A stretch of DNA of 64,000 nt from Rhodocyclaceae bacterium (GTDB taxonomy: Bacteria; Pseudomonadota; Gammaproteobacteria; Burkholderiales; Rhodocyclaceae). Shown here in pieces: positions 53,330 through 62,776 of the stretch (positions within the stretch are counted from its first letter, which is position 1; each line of letters starts with the position of its first letter). The DNA is taken from NCBI GenBank assembly GCA_030681195.1, contig JAUXXJ010000024.1:1-64000 (forward strand), given 5' to 3'. Both the position numbers and the translations under genes were made by a program. The notes beneath the pieces are model-generated. The model saw only the letters and a program-made list of their open reading frames with translations, was not told the origin of the DNA and ran no database searches.

Positions 53330-54069
53330 TTTTTATCCATTGCTACACCGTGAAAGTGCATTACGTACTGGGCCGAGGCCAGACGGAAACCCAAGGATTC
53401 GTAAAGACGGACAGAAGGGGCATTGGCTGCTTGGGTGCCCACCGTCATTCCCGCTGGAACGCGGCCATCGCCTGTACCATGCCGGGCGGCGTAAACAATC
53501 ATGTCCCGCCCGATTCCTTGTCCCTGCCACGCAGGATCGACACCAATGAGGTCGATCACCAGGGAATCTGGCGCAGTCCATATAAGTTGCAGAAATCCTA
53601 CGATACAGCCATCGCGTTCAGCCACCACCATGCCGTCACCGCGCCTACCCTCAAAATAGTTGACCGCCCATGCTGACTTGATAGTGTCTGCAATACCATT
53701 CGGCACGAGGGGGTCGAGGTGGAAACGAGAGAATCGGAATGCGCCTCTGGCAACGCGGGCAACCGCTTCGCGATCTTCCGGAAGCGCTAACCGCACTCCG
53801 TCTGAAGCGGAGGTGGGGGCGATGATCCCCGCGTCGAAAGTAAGCGCTACATCTACGACCAGAAAACCTGAGCCAACTAGTCGCGACACGCTGGCAATAT
53901 CGCTTGCGCCAACTTTTGCATAAGCAAAAACGGGGATATCAGACTCCAATGCGGATAGCGATTCGCCATCCGATGCGTCCTCAATTCTCCAAACAGGGTA
54001 GCCCAAGATACCCGCGAGCCATAAATCTGCCTTCATACAATTGGTTTGCGTGACTGTCGCGGACCTCAC
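53326..54069 (-). CDS. GNAT-family N-acetyltransferase (SpsD/WecD-like)
   Basis: Predicted 247-aa GNAT protein. The acetyl-CoA loop is WQGQGIGRDM within IGVDPAWQG, and NAPSVRLYESLGFR is the C-terminal GNAT motif. The N-terminal half lacks clear similarity and may be a second domain, as in WecD. It probably N-acetylates an amino sugar made by the DegT aminotransferase upstream, giving a diacetamido sugar. A GTG at 54069 overlaps the epimerase gene by GTGA; an in-frame ATG at 54036 is an alternative. Confidence 0.84.
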   Translation of the reverse strand: MRSATVTQTNCMKADLWLAGILGYPVWRIEDASDGESLSALESDIPVFAYAKVGASDIASVSRLVGSGFLVVDVALTFDAGIIAPTSASDGVRLALPEDREAVARVARGAFRFSRFHLDPLVPNGIADTIKSAWAVNYFEGRRGDGMVVAERDGCIVGFLQLIWTAPDSLVIDLIGVDPAWQGQGIGRDMIVYAARHGTGDGRVPAGMTVGTQAANAPSVRLYESLGFRLASAQYVMHFHGVAMDKK

Positions 54070-55109
54070 TCCTCACTAAACAGTTCTGGCTTGGTTGCCG
54101 CTAGCTGCTTGTACCACTGAATGTACTGTACGAATCCCTTGTCTACTGGGAACTGGGGATCGTAGCCTAGAAGGCGCCGCGCCTTATCGATGCTCAATGT
54201 TCCACGCTCAGGCATCAGGGCGTCACGCGGGTTGTGTATCACGTGCAGACCAGGGAAATACTCCAGTACCAAGCCCGCCAGATCGTTGAGTGAGCGGGCG
54301 CTACCGAAGGTGATGTTAAATATCTCGTTCCGAGCTTCCGGTTTAGCAATGGACAGCAACACTCCTTGACAAAAATCCTTGATGTAGGTGAAGTCTAAGC
54401 CATCGGTGCCATCACCGTTAATGCTTAGCGATTTGCCACGAATCGCATTTTCGATGAAGGCCTGTCCCACGCGACGACTGACGCAGCGCTCACCATAGAG
54501 GGCGGACGGTCGAATAATCGTATAAGGCAACTCAAAGACTTGGTTATAGGCGATCACTAGCTTCTCGGCACCGTATTTCAGGGCACCGTAAATTCCCATT
54601 GGCTCGCAGCGCCGGTCTTCGGTAACGGCATCCCCATCGAAGTTGCCGTAGACCATCGATGAAGACAGGTAGATGACGTGTGGCCGATCCACTCTGACCG
54701 AATCGAGTACATTTTCCAGCGTTCGCATGCTGTGGTCGAACGTGCTAAAAGGATCCTTATTCGAACGATTTGCATGCGCCACCGCAGCCAAGTGAATGAC
54801 AACATCAGGCTTGATGGCATTCAGGCAGGGGCTAAGCACATGGTAGTCACGAGCGTCGATTATATGCAATGGAATCTTGGCCTGGCGCAACAGATCAAGG
54901 CGCAGATGTGCAAATCCGACATACAGATTATTGTTCGGATTCGGGTTGAGGCCGCTCGTAAAGGCACCGAGATTATTGACCTGAAGTCCGTCAATGACAT
55001 GCGGCTCAGCACCGAGAGCCTTTAGTTCCAACGCAAGATTATGGCCGATGAAACCAGCGCCCCCGACCAGAGCAACTACTTTGCCTTTGAATGCATTCGT
55101 ATCGATCAT
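54066..55109 (-). CDS. NAD-dependent sugar epimerase/dehydratase
   Basis: Predicted 347-aa extended SDR protein. GGAGFIGHN (16-24) is the NAD loop, LSSSMVYGN gives the Ser region, and YGALK supplies Tyr and Lys. The substrate is uncertain; in this module a 4-epimerase or 4,6-dehydratase acting before the aminotransferase is plausible. It overlaps the DegT gene by ATGA (55106-55109) and the GNAT gene by GTGA. Confidence 0.82.
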   Translation of the reverse strand: MIDTNAFKGKVVALVGGAGFIGHNLALELKALGAEPHVIDGLQVNNLGAFTSGLNPNPNNNLYVGFAHLRLDLLRQAKIPLHIIDARDYHVLSPCLNAIKPDVVIHLAAVAHANRSNKDPFSTFDHSMRTLENVLDSVRVDRPHVIYLSSSMVYGNFDGDAVTEDRRCEPMGIYGALKYGAEKLVIAYNQVFELPYTIIRPSALYGERCVSRRVGQAFIENAIRGKSLSINGDGTDGLDFTYIKDFCQGVLLSIAKPEARNEIFNITFGSARSLNDLAGLVLEYFPGLHVIHNPRDALMPERGTLSIDKARRLLGYDPQFPVDKGFVQYIQWYKQLAATKPELFSEE

Positions 55110-56251
55110 TTTAGAGCTCCAAGAATTTGCTTCAACACCCTGCCAACATAGATCATATCTTCCTCATCCAAGTGAGGGCCCACGGACAACGCAAGGGACT
55201 GATTGCTAATCCGTGTTGCATTGGGGAAATCCACTCGACCCAAGTCATACTTTTCTCTGTAGTATCTCAGATGAGGTACAGGCCCGGGGTAGTAAACGCT
55301 CGTACCAACGCCCATGTCACGCATGCCATTAATGATGTCGTACCGCTTTTCGGCAACAGTTTCTCCTAGAACGGCGACGAGGCAGTAGTGTGCGTGTTCG
55401 AAGTCACCGCCACCCGCCGAAAGGCATGTGATTTCATCTATGCCCTCCAGCGCCTTGCGCAGGGCCGTATCATTTGCGGCGCGCTTCACGAGGAATCCGC
55501 CGACCCGCTTCAGCTGCTCGACGCCGATAGCCGCTTCAATTTCATTCATCCGATAGTTGTAGCCGAGCAGATCAACATCGTACAAACCGGGAACCACCCG
55601 CTCGCCGACCATCTTGTCGTAGCCGAAGGCCTTGAGCCTGGCGACTTTTTCTGCCACATCGGCATGACGCGTGGTAAACATGCCGCCTTCCGCCGTCGTA
55701 ATGTGCTTCACCGGGTAGAACGAGAACGAGCCGACATCTCCCATCAACCCAGCGTGCACACCTTTATAGCGGGCACCCAACGCTAGGGCAGCGTCTTCCA
55801 CAACGAACAGGTTATGTTTCCTGGCCAGGGCATTTACTTTGTCCATGTCGACTGGCAGGCCAAGATAGTGCACTACGCTGATCGCCTTGGTGTGCGGCGA
55901 AATTGCAGCCTCAATTCCATCGATGTCGATATTGCCGGTAGTTGCGTCCACGTCGACAAACACCGGGCGCGCACCCGTGTACTCGACCGAATGGGCCGTT
56001 GCGACGTGTGTTTGCGCCGGTACTATCACCTCGTCACCGGGGCCGATGCCGAGGTATATGTAGGCAAGATGAAGGCCGGCGGTGCAGGACGCGACGGTAT
56101 GCGCATAGCCGCCGCCGATAAAGCCCGCGAAATCCGCCTCGAACTTCTTTGCGAGCGGGCCATGCACAAACTGGCTGCCCTTCAGCACTTCCAAGACAGC
56201 ATTCCGCTCTTCGTCGCCGATTATCGGCTTGCCAAATGAAATATTTCTCAT
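55106..56251 (-). CDS. DegT/DnrJ/EryC1-family sugar aminotransferase (SpsC/LegC-like)
   Basis: Predicted 381-aa PLP aminotransferase. VEDAALALGA (151-160) holds the Asp that binds the PLP nitrogen, and FYPVKHIT (178-185) has the Schiff-base Lys at 182. It likely aminates a keto sugar, such as a 4-keto-2,6-dideoxy UDP- or GDP-HexNAc. The ATG at 56251 fits the family start (MRNISFGKP), after a 14-base gap behind the Gfo gene; the frame is open 25 codons upstream. The module order matches an SpsC-SpsD-SpsE-like set downstream. Confidence 0.9.
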   Translation of the reverse strand: MRNISFGKPIIGDEERNAVLEVLKGSQFVHGPLAKKFEADFAGFIGGGYAHTVASCTAGLHLAYIYLGIGPGDEVIVPAQTHVATAHSVEYTGARPVFVDVDATTGNIDIDGIEAAISPHTKAISVVHYLGLPVDMDKVNALARKHNLFVVEDAALALGARYKGVHAGLMGDVGSFSFYPVKHITTAEGGMFTTRHADVAEKVARLKAFGYDKMVGERVVPGLYDVDLLGYNYRMNEIEAAIGVEQLKRVGGFLVKRAANDTALRKALEGIDEITCLSAGGGDFEHAHYCLVAVLGETVAEKRYDIINGMRDMGVGTSVYYPGPVPHLRYYREKYDLGRVDFPNATRISNQSLALSVGPHLDEEDMIYVGRVLKQILGALK

Positions 56252-56265
56252 AATATTTATCGATA

Positions 56266-57261
56266 TCAATAAGTTTCTACAACTTCTGGCTTCCCGGTTC
56301 TGAGCGATTTGTCGATTGCAAGGCAAGCAGACATTGTCTTGAATACATCCAGTTCTTCGACCGCCGCCTTGCCCTTTCCGAGAATCGTGTCGATGAAGCC
56401 CGGTATCAGGTCGCCCTTTGCCATTCCAGGATAGGCGGACTTTATGGATTGAGGAGGCGCTTGCGGGTCGCGGCTTCGAATCAAAACTCCACCTCCAATA
56501 CCGTTCTCAAATGTTCCCTCAGTACCGTAAAGCGCAATCTTGTGGAAATGCGGATAGACACATCCGAAGTTGGCTCCGACTTTTCCGATTGTTCCATCGT
56601 AGAAGCGCAACCACGCCATGACCATGTCGGGGGTTTGAAAATAGGAGCCAACGCTGCAAAGCTTGTTGCCCACTGCACTGACTTCAATCACCGGAGAATC
56701 CACCATCCAAATTAACAGGTCGATCATATGGATCCCGCCACCGAGCATTACCGAATAGTCGACAATTTCTCCTCGCCAGCCTGTCATGATTTTCTGAAGA
56801 CGGCCATAATTATAATCCGCCTCGACACAATATAGCCGGCCAAGCTCGCCGGCTCTAACGCGCCTACGAATATCGCGAAACCGCTCACTCATGCGAAGAA
56901 TTGTATTCGTCGACAGGCGAACTCTTGGATTTCGTTTAAGTGCATTACGAATATCATCCAGTTCGTCCTCATTCATGCATATAGGCTTTTCTGAGAAGAC
57001 GTGCTTACCTCTCGAAATTGCGCGAACGATCTGCGTCGCATGATGATGGTCGTAGCTCGCGATAGAAACGACATCGACATCATCGGCATCAAGGAGTTCC
57101 TCTGCCGTTTCATAGATTTTGCATTCTGGATACAACCTGGCCGCATCGGCACGCTTGTCCGTGCTCATGTCACACAGCGCTACCACTTCCACACCTGCGG
57201 CCCGATAACCCAGGATGTGCTGTTCGCCAACACCCAGCCCGATAACCCCTGCACGAAGCAT
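56266..57261 (-). CDS. Gfo/Idh/MocA-family oxidoreductase
   Basis: Predicted 331-aa NAD(P)-dependent oxidoreductase. GLGVGEQHI (8-16) is the NAD loop and EKP (91-93) the family motif. It probably oxidises or reduces a sugar nucleotide in this module; related genes occur in legionaminic acid loci. The ATG at 57261 begins MLRAGVIGLG, the family start. The place of a ribosome site is taken by a run of ten G, seven bases upstream of the ATG on the coding strand. Confidence 0.87.
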   Translation of the reverse strand: MLRAGVIGLGVGEQHILGYRAAGVEVVALCDMSTDKRADAARLYPECKIYETAEELLDADDVDVVSIASYDHHHATQIVRAISRGKHVFSEKPICMNEDELDDIRNALKRNPRVRLSTNTILRMSERFRDIRRRVRAGELGRLYCVEADYNYGRLQKIMTGWRGEIVDYSVMLGGGIHMIDLLIWMVDSPVIEVSAVGNKLCSVGSYFQTPDMVMAWLRFYDGTIGKVGANFGCVYPHFHKIALYGTEGTFENGIGGGVLIRSRDPQAPPQSIKSAYPGMAKGDLIPGFIDTILGKGKAAVEELDVFKTMSACLAIDKSLRTGKPEVVETY

Positions 57262-57263
57262 TT

Positions 57264-57962
57264 TTATGCCCCCCCCCCATCCAAGAACCTCTTCGCCGCG
57301 ACAACGTCCGCTAGTCCATGGCGCCAATAGGGGGCACCCAAGATATCAAGCAAGGCTTCGAAGCACAACATGTCCTCTGCCGAATCTACTGACAACTGCA
57401 TGTCACCAAGCGGCTCTGTATGTTCCACATTGACGATGCGAGCGCCATTGGCATGTTTGTAGAAATTCTCAGTCACATGCTCTCTTTCGGTCGGTGTCAT
57501 TCCGTTAAGAACCCGGGACCGTAGAGCATCCATAGATATGACTTCGACCGATTGCCCCTTAGGGAAAGTCCGCTTTGCGACATTCGAGACTATATCTGGG
57601 CGATCAGACTCGCGAAAGACCAACACCAACCGGTCAACCAATGCACTGTCAATCAAAGGGCTGTCACCACATATGCGCACCAGAGCCTGTGCATTGGCAG
57701 TATCGGCTGCTCCCAACAAACGGGCGGCCACATCGTTTAGCGGCCCACGATAACAAGGTAGGTCGATTGTTTCAGCAAATGCCGCGATCGGATCATCGCT
57801 TACTTCGTTGGAGGTAGCCAGCACGACCCCATCCAGTTGGCGACATCGGCGCAGTCGCTCCACTACGTATGCAAGCATAGGTTTTTCGCGCACAATTTGG
57901 AGAACCTTACCAGGCAAACGCCTCGATGAAATGCGTGCCTGAATAACAGAAACAATCTTCAT
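57264..57962 (-). CDS. SpsF/acylneuraminate-type cytidylyltransferase
   Basis: Predicted 232-aa nucleotidyltransferase with VSVIQARISSRRLPGKVL at the N-terminus and VRICGDSPLID farther on, typical of SpsF (COG1861). SpsF proteins join CTP to a nonulosonic-type acid in the B. subtilis spore coat pathway. The start is the ATG at 57962; a longer frame begins inside gmd. The 3' end contains the 10-base homopolymer, encoding Gly-Gly-Gly before Ala and TAA. Confidence 0.86.
   Translation of the reverse strand: MKIVSVIQARISSRRLPGKVLQIVREKPMLAYVVERLRRCRQLDGVVLATSNEVSDDPIAAFAETIDLPCYRGPLNDVAARLLGAADTANAQALVRICGDSPLIDSALVDRLVLVFRESDRPDIVSNVAKRTFPKGQSVEVISMDALRSRVLNGMTPTEREHVTENFYKHANGARIVNVEHTEPLGDMQLSVDSAEDMLCFEALLDILGAPYWRHGLADVVAAKRFLDGGGA
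57269..57278. repeat. Homopolymer run of ten C (plus strand) at the spsF/Gfo junction
   Basis: Ten consecutive C bases on the plus strand (ten G on the coding strand) sit in the last codons of the cytidylyltransferase gene and just upstream of the oxidoreductase start at 57261. Such runs are prone to replication slippage. Length variation would shift the frame at the protein end and change the spacing and sequence before the next start codon. Confidence 0.95.
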
Positions 57963-57981
57963 CTCAATGCATAATGTACGA

Positions 57982-59076
57982 TTATTCGTGGTAATCCATC
58001 GTCCTGTACCCATGGTGTTTGACCAGTTCATCCCGTTCGGCTGAATCGAGATCCTCCCGAACCATTTCGGCAACCAGCTCATCAAAGCTGATTTTCGGTG
58101 TCCAGCCGAGTTTTTCCCTGGCCTTGGTAGGATCGCCCAGCAAGGTTTCCACTTCCGTGGGACGGAAGTAGCGGGGATCAACCGCGACGACCTGCTTGCC
58201 ATTGGCGTCAACTCCCTTTCCGTCGACGCCCTCCCCGGACCAGTTGATCTGCATGCCCAGTTCCGTTGCGGCAGCATTGACGAAATCACGCACGCTGTAT
58301 TGCACCCCGGTGGCGATGACGAAATCCTCGGGTTGATCCTGCTGCAGCATCAGCCACTGCATTTCAACGTAATCCCTGGCGTGCCCCCAATCGCGCTTGG
58401 CGTCGAGATTGCCCAGATACAGGCAGTCCTGCAAGCCAAGCTTGATGCGAGCCAGAGCCCTCGTAATCTTGCGGGTGACGAAAGTTTCGCCGCGCAGGGG
58501 GCTTTCGTGATTGAAGAGAATGCCGTTGCATGCGTATATACCGTAGGCTTCGCGATAGTTGACGACTATCCAGTAACCATACATCTTAGCAACGGCATAA
58601 GGGCTGCGAGGATAGAAGGGAGTAGTTTCCTTCTGCGGAACTTCTTGAACCTTACCGAAGAGTTCAGATGTGCTTGCCTGATAGAAGCGGGTTTTTTTCT
58701 CTAGCCCGAGGATGCGAATGGCTTCGAGCAATCGCAACACACCGAGGGCATCAGAATTAGCGGTGTATTCAGGCTCCTCGAACGATACTGCAACGTGGCT
58801 CTGAGCGGCAAGGTTGTAGATTTCATCAGGTTGAATCTGCTGGATGATGCGAATCAGGCTCGACGAGTCGGTCATGTCGCCATGATGCAGGATGAATTTC
58901 CGGTTGTCGACGTGTGGATCCTGGTAAAGATGATCGATACGGTCCGTATTGAACAGGCTGGTGCGGCGCTTGAGGCCGTGCACGGTGTAGCCTTTCTTGA
59001 GAAGAAAGTCGGCAAGATAAGCACCATCCTGGCCGGTTATGCCGGTAACAAATGCAACTTTGTTCTGTGGGTTCAT
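57982..59076 (-). CDS. gmd: GDP-mannose 4,6-dehydratase
   Basis: Predicted 364-aa SDR enzyme converting GDP-D-mannose to GDP-4-keto-6-deoxymannose. [11 protein letters not shown] (11-21) is the NADP loop, [15 protein letters not shown] the family motif, STSELFG with the Thr/Glu pair, and [10 protein letters not shown] supplies Tyr and Lys. The next gene upstream is the GDP-L-fucose synthase (59081-60010), completing GDP-L-fucose formation from GDP-mannose. ATG at 59076. Confidence 0.95.
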   Translation of the reverse strand: MNPQNKVAFVTGITGQDGAYLADFLLKKGYTVHGLKRRTSLFNTDRIDHLYQDPHVDNRKFILHHGDMTDSSSLIRIIQQIQPDEIYNLAAQSHVAVSFEEPEYTANSDALGVLRLLEAIRILGLEKKTRFYQASTSELFGKVQEVPQKETTPFYPRSPYAVAKMYGYWIVVNYREAYGIYACNGILFNHESPLRGETFVTRKITRALARIKLGLQDCLYLGNLDAKRDWGHARDYVEMQWLMLQQDQPEDFVIATGVQYSVRDFVNAAATELGMQINWSGEGVDGKGVDANGKQVVAVDPRYFRPTEVETLLGDPTKAREKLGWTPKISFDELVAEMVREDLDSAERDELVKHHGYRTMDYHE

Positions 59077-59080
59077 GAGT

Positions 59081-60010
59081 CTAGTTCCCTAAGGATGCGC
59101 AATATGCGGCGTAGGTCTCTTGAATTCCGTCACGCAAGGATGTGTTCGCCTCCCATCCCAGGTTTTTCATCCGCGAAACATCAAGCAACTTTCTTGGCAC
59201 TCCATCGGGCTTGGTAGTATCAAATGAAATCCGGCCCTTGAAACCAACGATATCGGTGACAACCCCAGCAAGCTCTCTAATGGTCAGATCGAGACCACTG
59301 CCCACGTTGTAGAGGCCAACACTTATGCCCTTCTCCATCAGGAAAACACAGGCGTCAGCCATGTCGTCCACGTAGAGGAACTCACGCTTTGGAGTACCTG
59401 TGCCCCACACAACAAATTCCTTGGCACCATTCAGCTTGGCTTCATGCGCCTTGCGCATCAATGCCGGAAGAACATGACTGTTAGCCAAATCATAGTTATC
59501 GCCAGGCCCATAAAGATTCGTCGGCATAACGCTCACGAACCGGGTACCGTATTGCCGATTGCAACTTTCGCAAAGCTTTATACCGGCAATCTTGGCGATT
59601 GCATACGGTTCATTGGTCGACTCCAATGGCCCCGTCAGTAAATATTCTTCCCTGATGGGCTGCGGACAGTCTCGCGGATAGATGCAGCTTGATCCCAGAA
59701 AACACAGATCCTTGATTCCGGCCTCCAGGGCTCCGTGAATCAAGTTGTTCTGTATCTGAAGATTTTGATAGATGAAATCGGCGCGGAAAGTATTGTTGGC
59801 TTGGATGCCCCCGACCTTAGCGGCAGCGAGATAGATGTAATCCGGCTTCTCGATCTTGAGAAAATCAGCCACGTCTTTCTGGTCGAGAAGATCAAGTTCC
59901 TGATGGGTGCGACTAATGATCCGGGAATAGCCCCCGGACTGAAGGCGGCGCACTAGTGCAGAACCAACCATCCCGCGATGGCCGGCCACATATATCTTTC
60001 TATCGTCCAT
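59081..60010 (-). CDS. fcl: GDP-L-fucose synthase
   Basis: Predicted 309-aa bifunctional 3,5-epimerase/4-reductase. GHRGMVGSA (10-18) is the NADP loop, [15 protein letters not shown] the Cys/Ser region, and YAIAKIAG supplies Tyr and Lys. The start is the ATG at 60010, overlapping the ManC gene by 11 bases; nine more upstream codons are open but without family match. With gmd it makes GDP-L-fucose. Confidence 0.95.
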   Translation of the reverse strand: MDDRKIYVAGHRGMVGSALVRRLQSGGYSRIISRTHQELDLLDQKDVADFLKIEKPDYIYLAAAKVGGIQANNTFRADFIYQNLQIQNNLIHGALEAGIKDLCFLGSSCIYPRDCPQPIREEYLLTGPLESTNEPYAIAKIAGIKLCESCNRQYGTRFVSVMPTNLYGPGDNYDLANSHVLPALMRKAHEAKLNGAKEFVVWGTGTPKREFLYVDDMADACVFLMEKGISVGLYNVGSGLDLTIRELAGVVTDIVGFKGRISFDTTKPDGVPRKLLDVSRMKNLGWEANTSLRDGIQETYAAYCASLGN

Positions 60011-61481
60011 AGCTGTCCTCAAACCGGACAATGTCATCCTCGCCCAGATAACTCCCGGACTGCACCTCTATAATTTCCAAGGGAATGGTTCCCGGATTGG
60101 CCAGTCGATGCACTTCGCCAAGAGGAATATAGGTCGACTGGTTCTCAGTGAGCAGGATGGTCTTGTCACCGTTGGTGATCTCGGCAGTCCCTTTCACCAC
60201 AATCCAGTGCTCGGCACGGTGATGGTGCTTCTGCAAGCTCAGGCTCGCCTTGGGGTTTACCTGGATGCGCTTGACCTTGAAACGCGGGCCTTCATCGATG
60301 CTGTCGTACCAACCCCAGGGACGATGAACCTTGCGGTGCAACGTGTGCTCTTCTCGCCCGCTGCGCTGCAGTTCGGTGACAATGGCTTTCACCTCCTGGC
60401 TGCGCGCACGGTCTGCCACCAGTACGGCATCCGGGGTTTCGATGACGACAAGATTGTCGACTCCCACCAGGCTGACCAGACGACTGGTAGCCTGCACCAG
60501 CGTATTGCGGCTGTCCGTCATCAGTACATCGCCGACATGGGCGTTGCCAGCGGCATCCTTCGGCAACACCTGCCAGACGGCATCCCATGCGCCAAGATCA
60601 CTCCAGCCTGCGTCAAGGGCGGTCATGCGGATGGTGAAGGCACTGCCAGGGCAGCGTTCCATGACGGCATAGTCGATGGATTCGGAGGGAATGGCCGAGA
60701 ATTCAGTCTTGCCGGGGCGAACAAACTGGGTCGCCGGATTGGCATCGGCATGGCGCGCAGACCATGCGGCACGGACAGCTTGCGCAATATCGGGGCGGAA
60801 GCACTCGAGGGCCGCCATCCAGACCGACGCCTTGAGCACGAACATGCCGGCATTCCAGTAGTAGCCACCTTCGTCGAGATAGCGACAAGCGGTCTGCGCA
60901 TCCGGCTTCTCGACAAAACGTTCAACCAAAATAGAAGTCGGCGTGACCGAAGGGAATCCCCTTTTCGGGACTGGTGGGACGGCGACGGCGCCCTTGATGT
61001 AACCATAGCCGGTTTCGGGTCGATCAGGCGCAATGCCGAGAATGACAATGGCACCACTGGTCGCCTCCCGAATCGACATTTGCATTGCTGCAGTAAAGGC
61101 GACCAGATCGGCTACCGTCTGGTCGGCAGGAGTGACGACCAGAATGGGGTCATTTCCATTCTCGAGGGCCGCCAGCGCAGCCAATGTCAAGGCTGGCGCG
61201 GTATTGCGGCCGATTGGCTCCAGCAGCGTGGCACCCGGCTCAATGCCGGTTTCGCGGAGTTGTTCGAGTGCTAGAAAGCGATGCTCTTCGCCACTGACGA
61301 TGAAGGGTGGCAAAACGGCAATATCCTCGGCACCCATCCCGTCCAACCGCCTGGCTGCTTGCTGGAACAGGCTGTCTTCTCCCGTCAGACAAAGAAACTG
61401 CTTGGGAAAACCGGAACGCGACAACGGCCACAGACGGGTTCCCGATCCTCCGCAAAGAATGACAGGTTGAACGCTATGCAT
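60000..61481 (-). CDS. manC: Mannose-1-phosphate guanylyltransferase/mannose-6-phosphate isomerase
   Basis: Predicted 493-aa bifunctional type II enzyme. The nucleotidyltransferase signature [19 protein letters not shown] lies at 11-29 and FVEKPD in the middle. The C-terminal phosphomannose-isomerase-like cupin has PWGWYDSID, and [16 protein letters not shown] holds the metal-binding residues. It makes GDP-mannose for the gmd/fcl pair and for direct mannose transfer. The ATG at 61481 begins [12 protein letters not shown]; the frame extends 61 codons upstream over the dehydrogenase gene with no family match. Confidence 0.95.
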   Translation of the reverse strand: MHSVQPVILCGGSGTRLWPLSRSGFPKQFLCLTGEDSLFQQAARRLDGMGAEDIAVLPPFIVSGEEHRFLALEQLRETGIEPGATLLEPIGRNTAPALTLAALAALENGNDPILVVTPADQTVADLVAFTAAMQMSIREATSGAIVILGIAPDRPETGYGYIKGAVAVPPVPKRGFPSVTPTSILVERFVEKPDAQTACRYLDEGGYYWNAGMFVLKASVWMAALECFRPDIAQAVRAAWSARHADANPATQFVRPGKTEFSAIPSESIDYAVMERCPGSAFTIRMTALDAGWSDLGAWDAVWQVLPKDAAGNAHVGDVLMTDSRNTLVQATSRLVSLVGVDNLVVIETPDAVLVADRARSQEVKAIVTELQRSGREEHTLHRKVHRPWGWYDSIDEGPRFKVKRIQVNPKASLSLQKHHHRAEHWIVVKGTAEITNGDKTILLTENQSTYIPLGEVHRLANPGTIPLEIIEVQSGSYLGEDDIVRFEDSYGR

Positions 61482-61483
61482 GG

Positions 61484-62776
61484 TCAGAGACGCCAGACGC
61501 GAAAACCTTTCTCTGTGATGGTTTGTTCGGGAAAAGCGGATTTGACATCGGCGAACACGCCGGCGGGTTTGAGTTTTGCTAGCAGATCGTCTAGGGGCAT
61601 CTCCAAATACTGCCGGTGCGATACGGCCGCAACCATTGCATCGGCCTGTGGAAGTTTGTTCCAATGCGTCAGCGTAATACCATACTCGTGTTTCGCCTCC
61701 GTAGCTTCGGCAATGGGATCATGCACTAGGATTTCGCAGCCATAGTCCTGAAGTTCGTGCACAAGGTCAGCAACCTTCGAATTGCGGATGTCGGGGCAGT
61801 TTTCCTTGAAAGTGAGTCCCAGCACGACTACCTTTGATCCTTTGATACAGCTCCCGACACCGATCATCCGCTTGACGGTCTGCTGGGCGACGAACGCCGC
61901 AATCCCGTCGTTGATGCGCCGACCGGCGAGGATGACCTGAGGATGGTAGCCAAGCATCTCGGCCTTGTGTGTAAGGTAGTATGGATCGACACCGATGCAG
62001 TGGCCGCCGACGAGTCCTGGCTTGAACTTGAGGAAGTTCCACTTGGTGCCCGCCGCTTCGAGGACCTCTGTCGTATCGATCCCCATCTTCTCGAAAATGA
62101 TGGCCAACTCGTTCATCAATGCGATGTTCAAGTCGCGCTGGGTGTTCTCGATGACTTTGGCGGCCTCAGCGACTTTGATGCTGCTGGCCCGGTGCACTCC
62201 GGCCGTGATCACTGACTCGTAGAGGTCGCCGACGGCTTCCAATGTTGCCCTATCGTCACCAGAGACGACCTTGATGATCCGGGTGATCGTCCGGTCCTTG
62301 TCACCGGGATTAACGCGTTCCGGGCTATAGCCGACATGGAAGTCTTTCATCCATTTGAGGCCGGATTCTCTTTCGAGGATCGGAATGCAGACTTCTTCGG
62401 TGGCGCCGGGATAGACTGTGGATTCGTAGATGACGGTGGCTCCGGCCTTCATGTGCCGGCCGACGGTAGTACTGGCACCAACGAGAGGAGAGAAGTCGGG
62501 GATGTGGGCCTCATCCACCGGGGTGGGCACGGCGACGATAAGGAAGTCGGCGCTAGCAATACGGCATGGATCAGTTGTGACTTCGAGTAGGGTGGAGGCC
62601 ATGAGGTCTTCGCCGCTTAACTCTCCGGTGGGGTCGCGATACTCGCGATAGGCGGTGATTTTGGCTTCAGAAAGATCGTATCCGATGGTGGGGTATTTTT
62701 TGCCAAACTCGACGGCCAAGGGCAAACCGACATAGCCGAGGCCAACGACGGCAACCGAAGTCTTCCGGCTTAGCAT
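61484..62776 (-). CDS. tviB: UDP-HexNAc 6-dehydrogenase, WbpO/TviB type
   Basis: Predicted 430-aa UDP-sugar dehydrogenase. [11 protein letters not shown] is the NAD loop, [13 protein letters not shown] the second motif, and [13 protein letters not shown] has the catalytic Cys. The TviB/VipA/WbpO group oxidises UDP-GlcNAc or UDP-GalNAc to the uronic acid; the sequence resembles this group rather than UDP-glucose dehydrogenase. The ATG at 62776 overlaps the epimerase gene by seven bases; an in-frame upstream start at 62797 lies inside that gene. Confidence 0.91.
   Translation of the reverse strand: MLSRKTSVAVVGLGYVGLPLAVEFGKKYPTIGYDLSEAKITAYREYRDPTGELSGEDLMASTLLEVTTDPCRIASADFLIVAVPTPVDEAHIPDFSPLVGASTTVGRHMKAGATVIYESTVYPGATEEVCIPILERESGLKWMKDFHVGYSPERVNPGDKDRTITRIIKVVSGDDRATLEAVGDLYESVITAGVHRASSIKVAEAAKVIENTQRDLNIALMNELAIIFEKMGIDTTEVLEAAGTKWNFLKFKPGLVGGHCIGVDPYYLTHKAEMLGYHPQVILAGRRINDGIAAFVAQQTVKRMIGVGSCIKGSKVVVLGLTFKENCPDIRNSKVADLVHELQDYGCEILVHDPIAEATEAKHEYGITLTHWNKLPQADAMVAAVSHRQYLEMPLDDLLAKLKPAGVFADVKSAFPEQTITEKGFRVWRL

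Noticed and set aside
57963..58289. Long N-terminal extension of the SpsF-like protein
   Set aside because: The added residues run through gmd in another frame and match no family; the ATG at 57962 gives the usual SpsF start.
60108..61274. Long plus-strand open frame of 388 codons opposite manC
   Set aside because: It lies wholly antisense to a well-supported ManC gene, with no recognisable domain and a composition expected of a shadow.
61482..61664. N-terminal extension of ManC
   Set aside because: The extra 61 residues overlap the dehydrogenase gene and do not look like the family. The family start begins with the GGSGTRLWP region right after the ATG at 61481.
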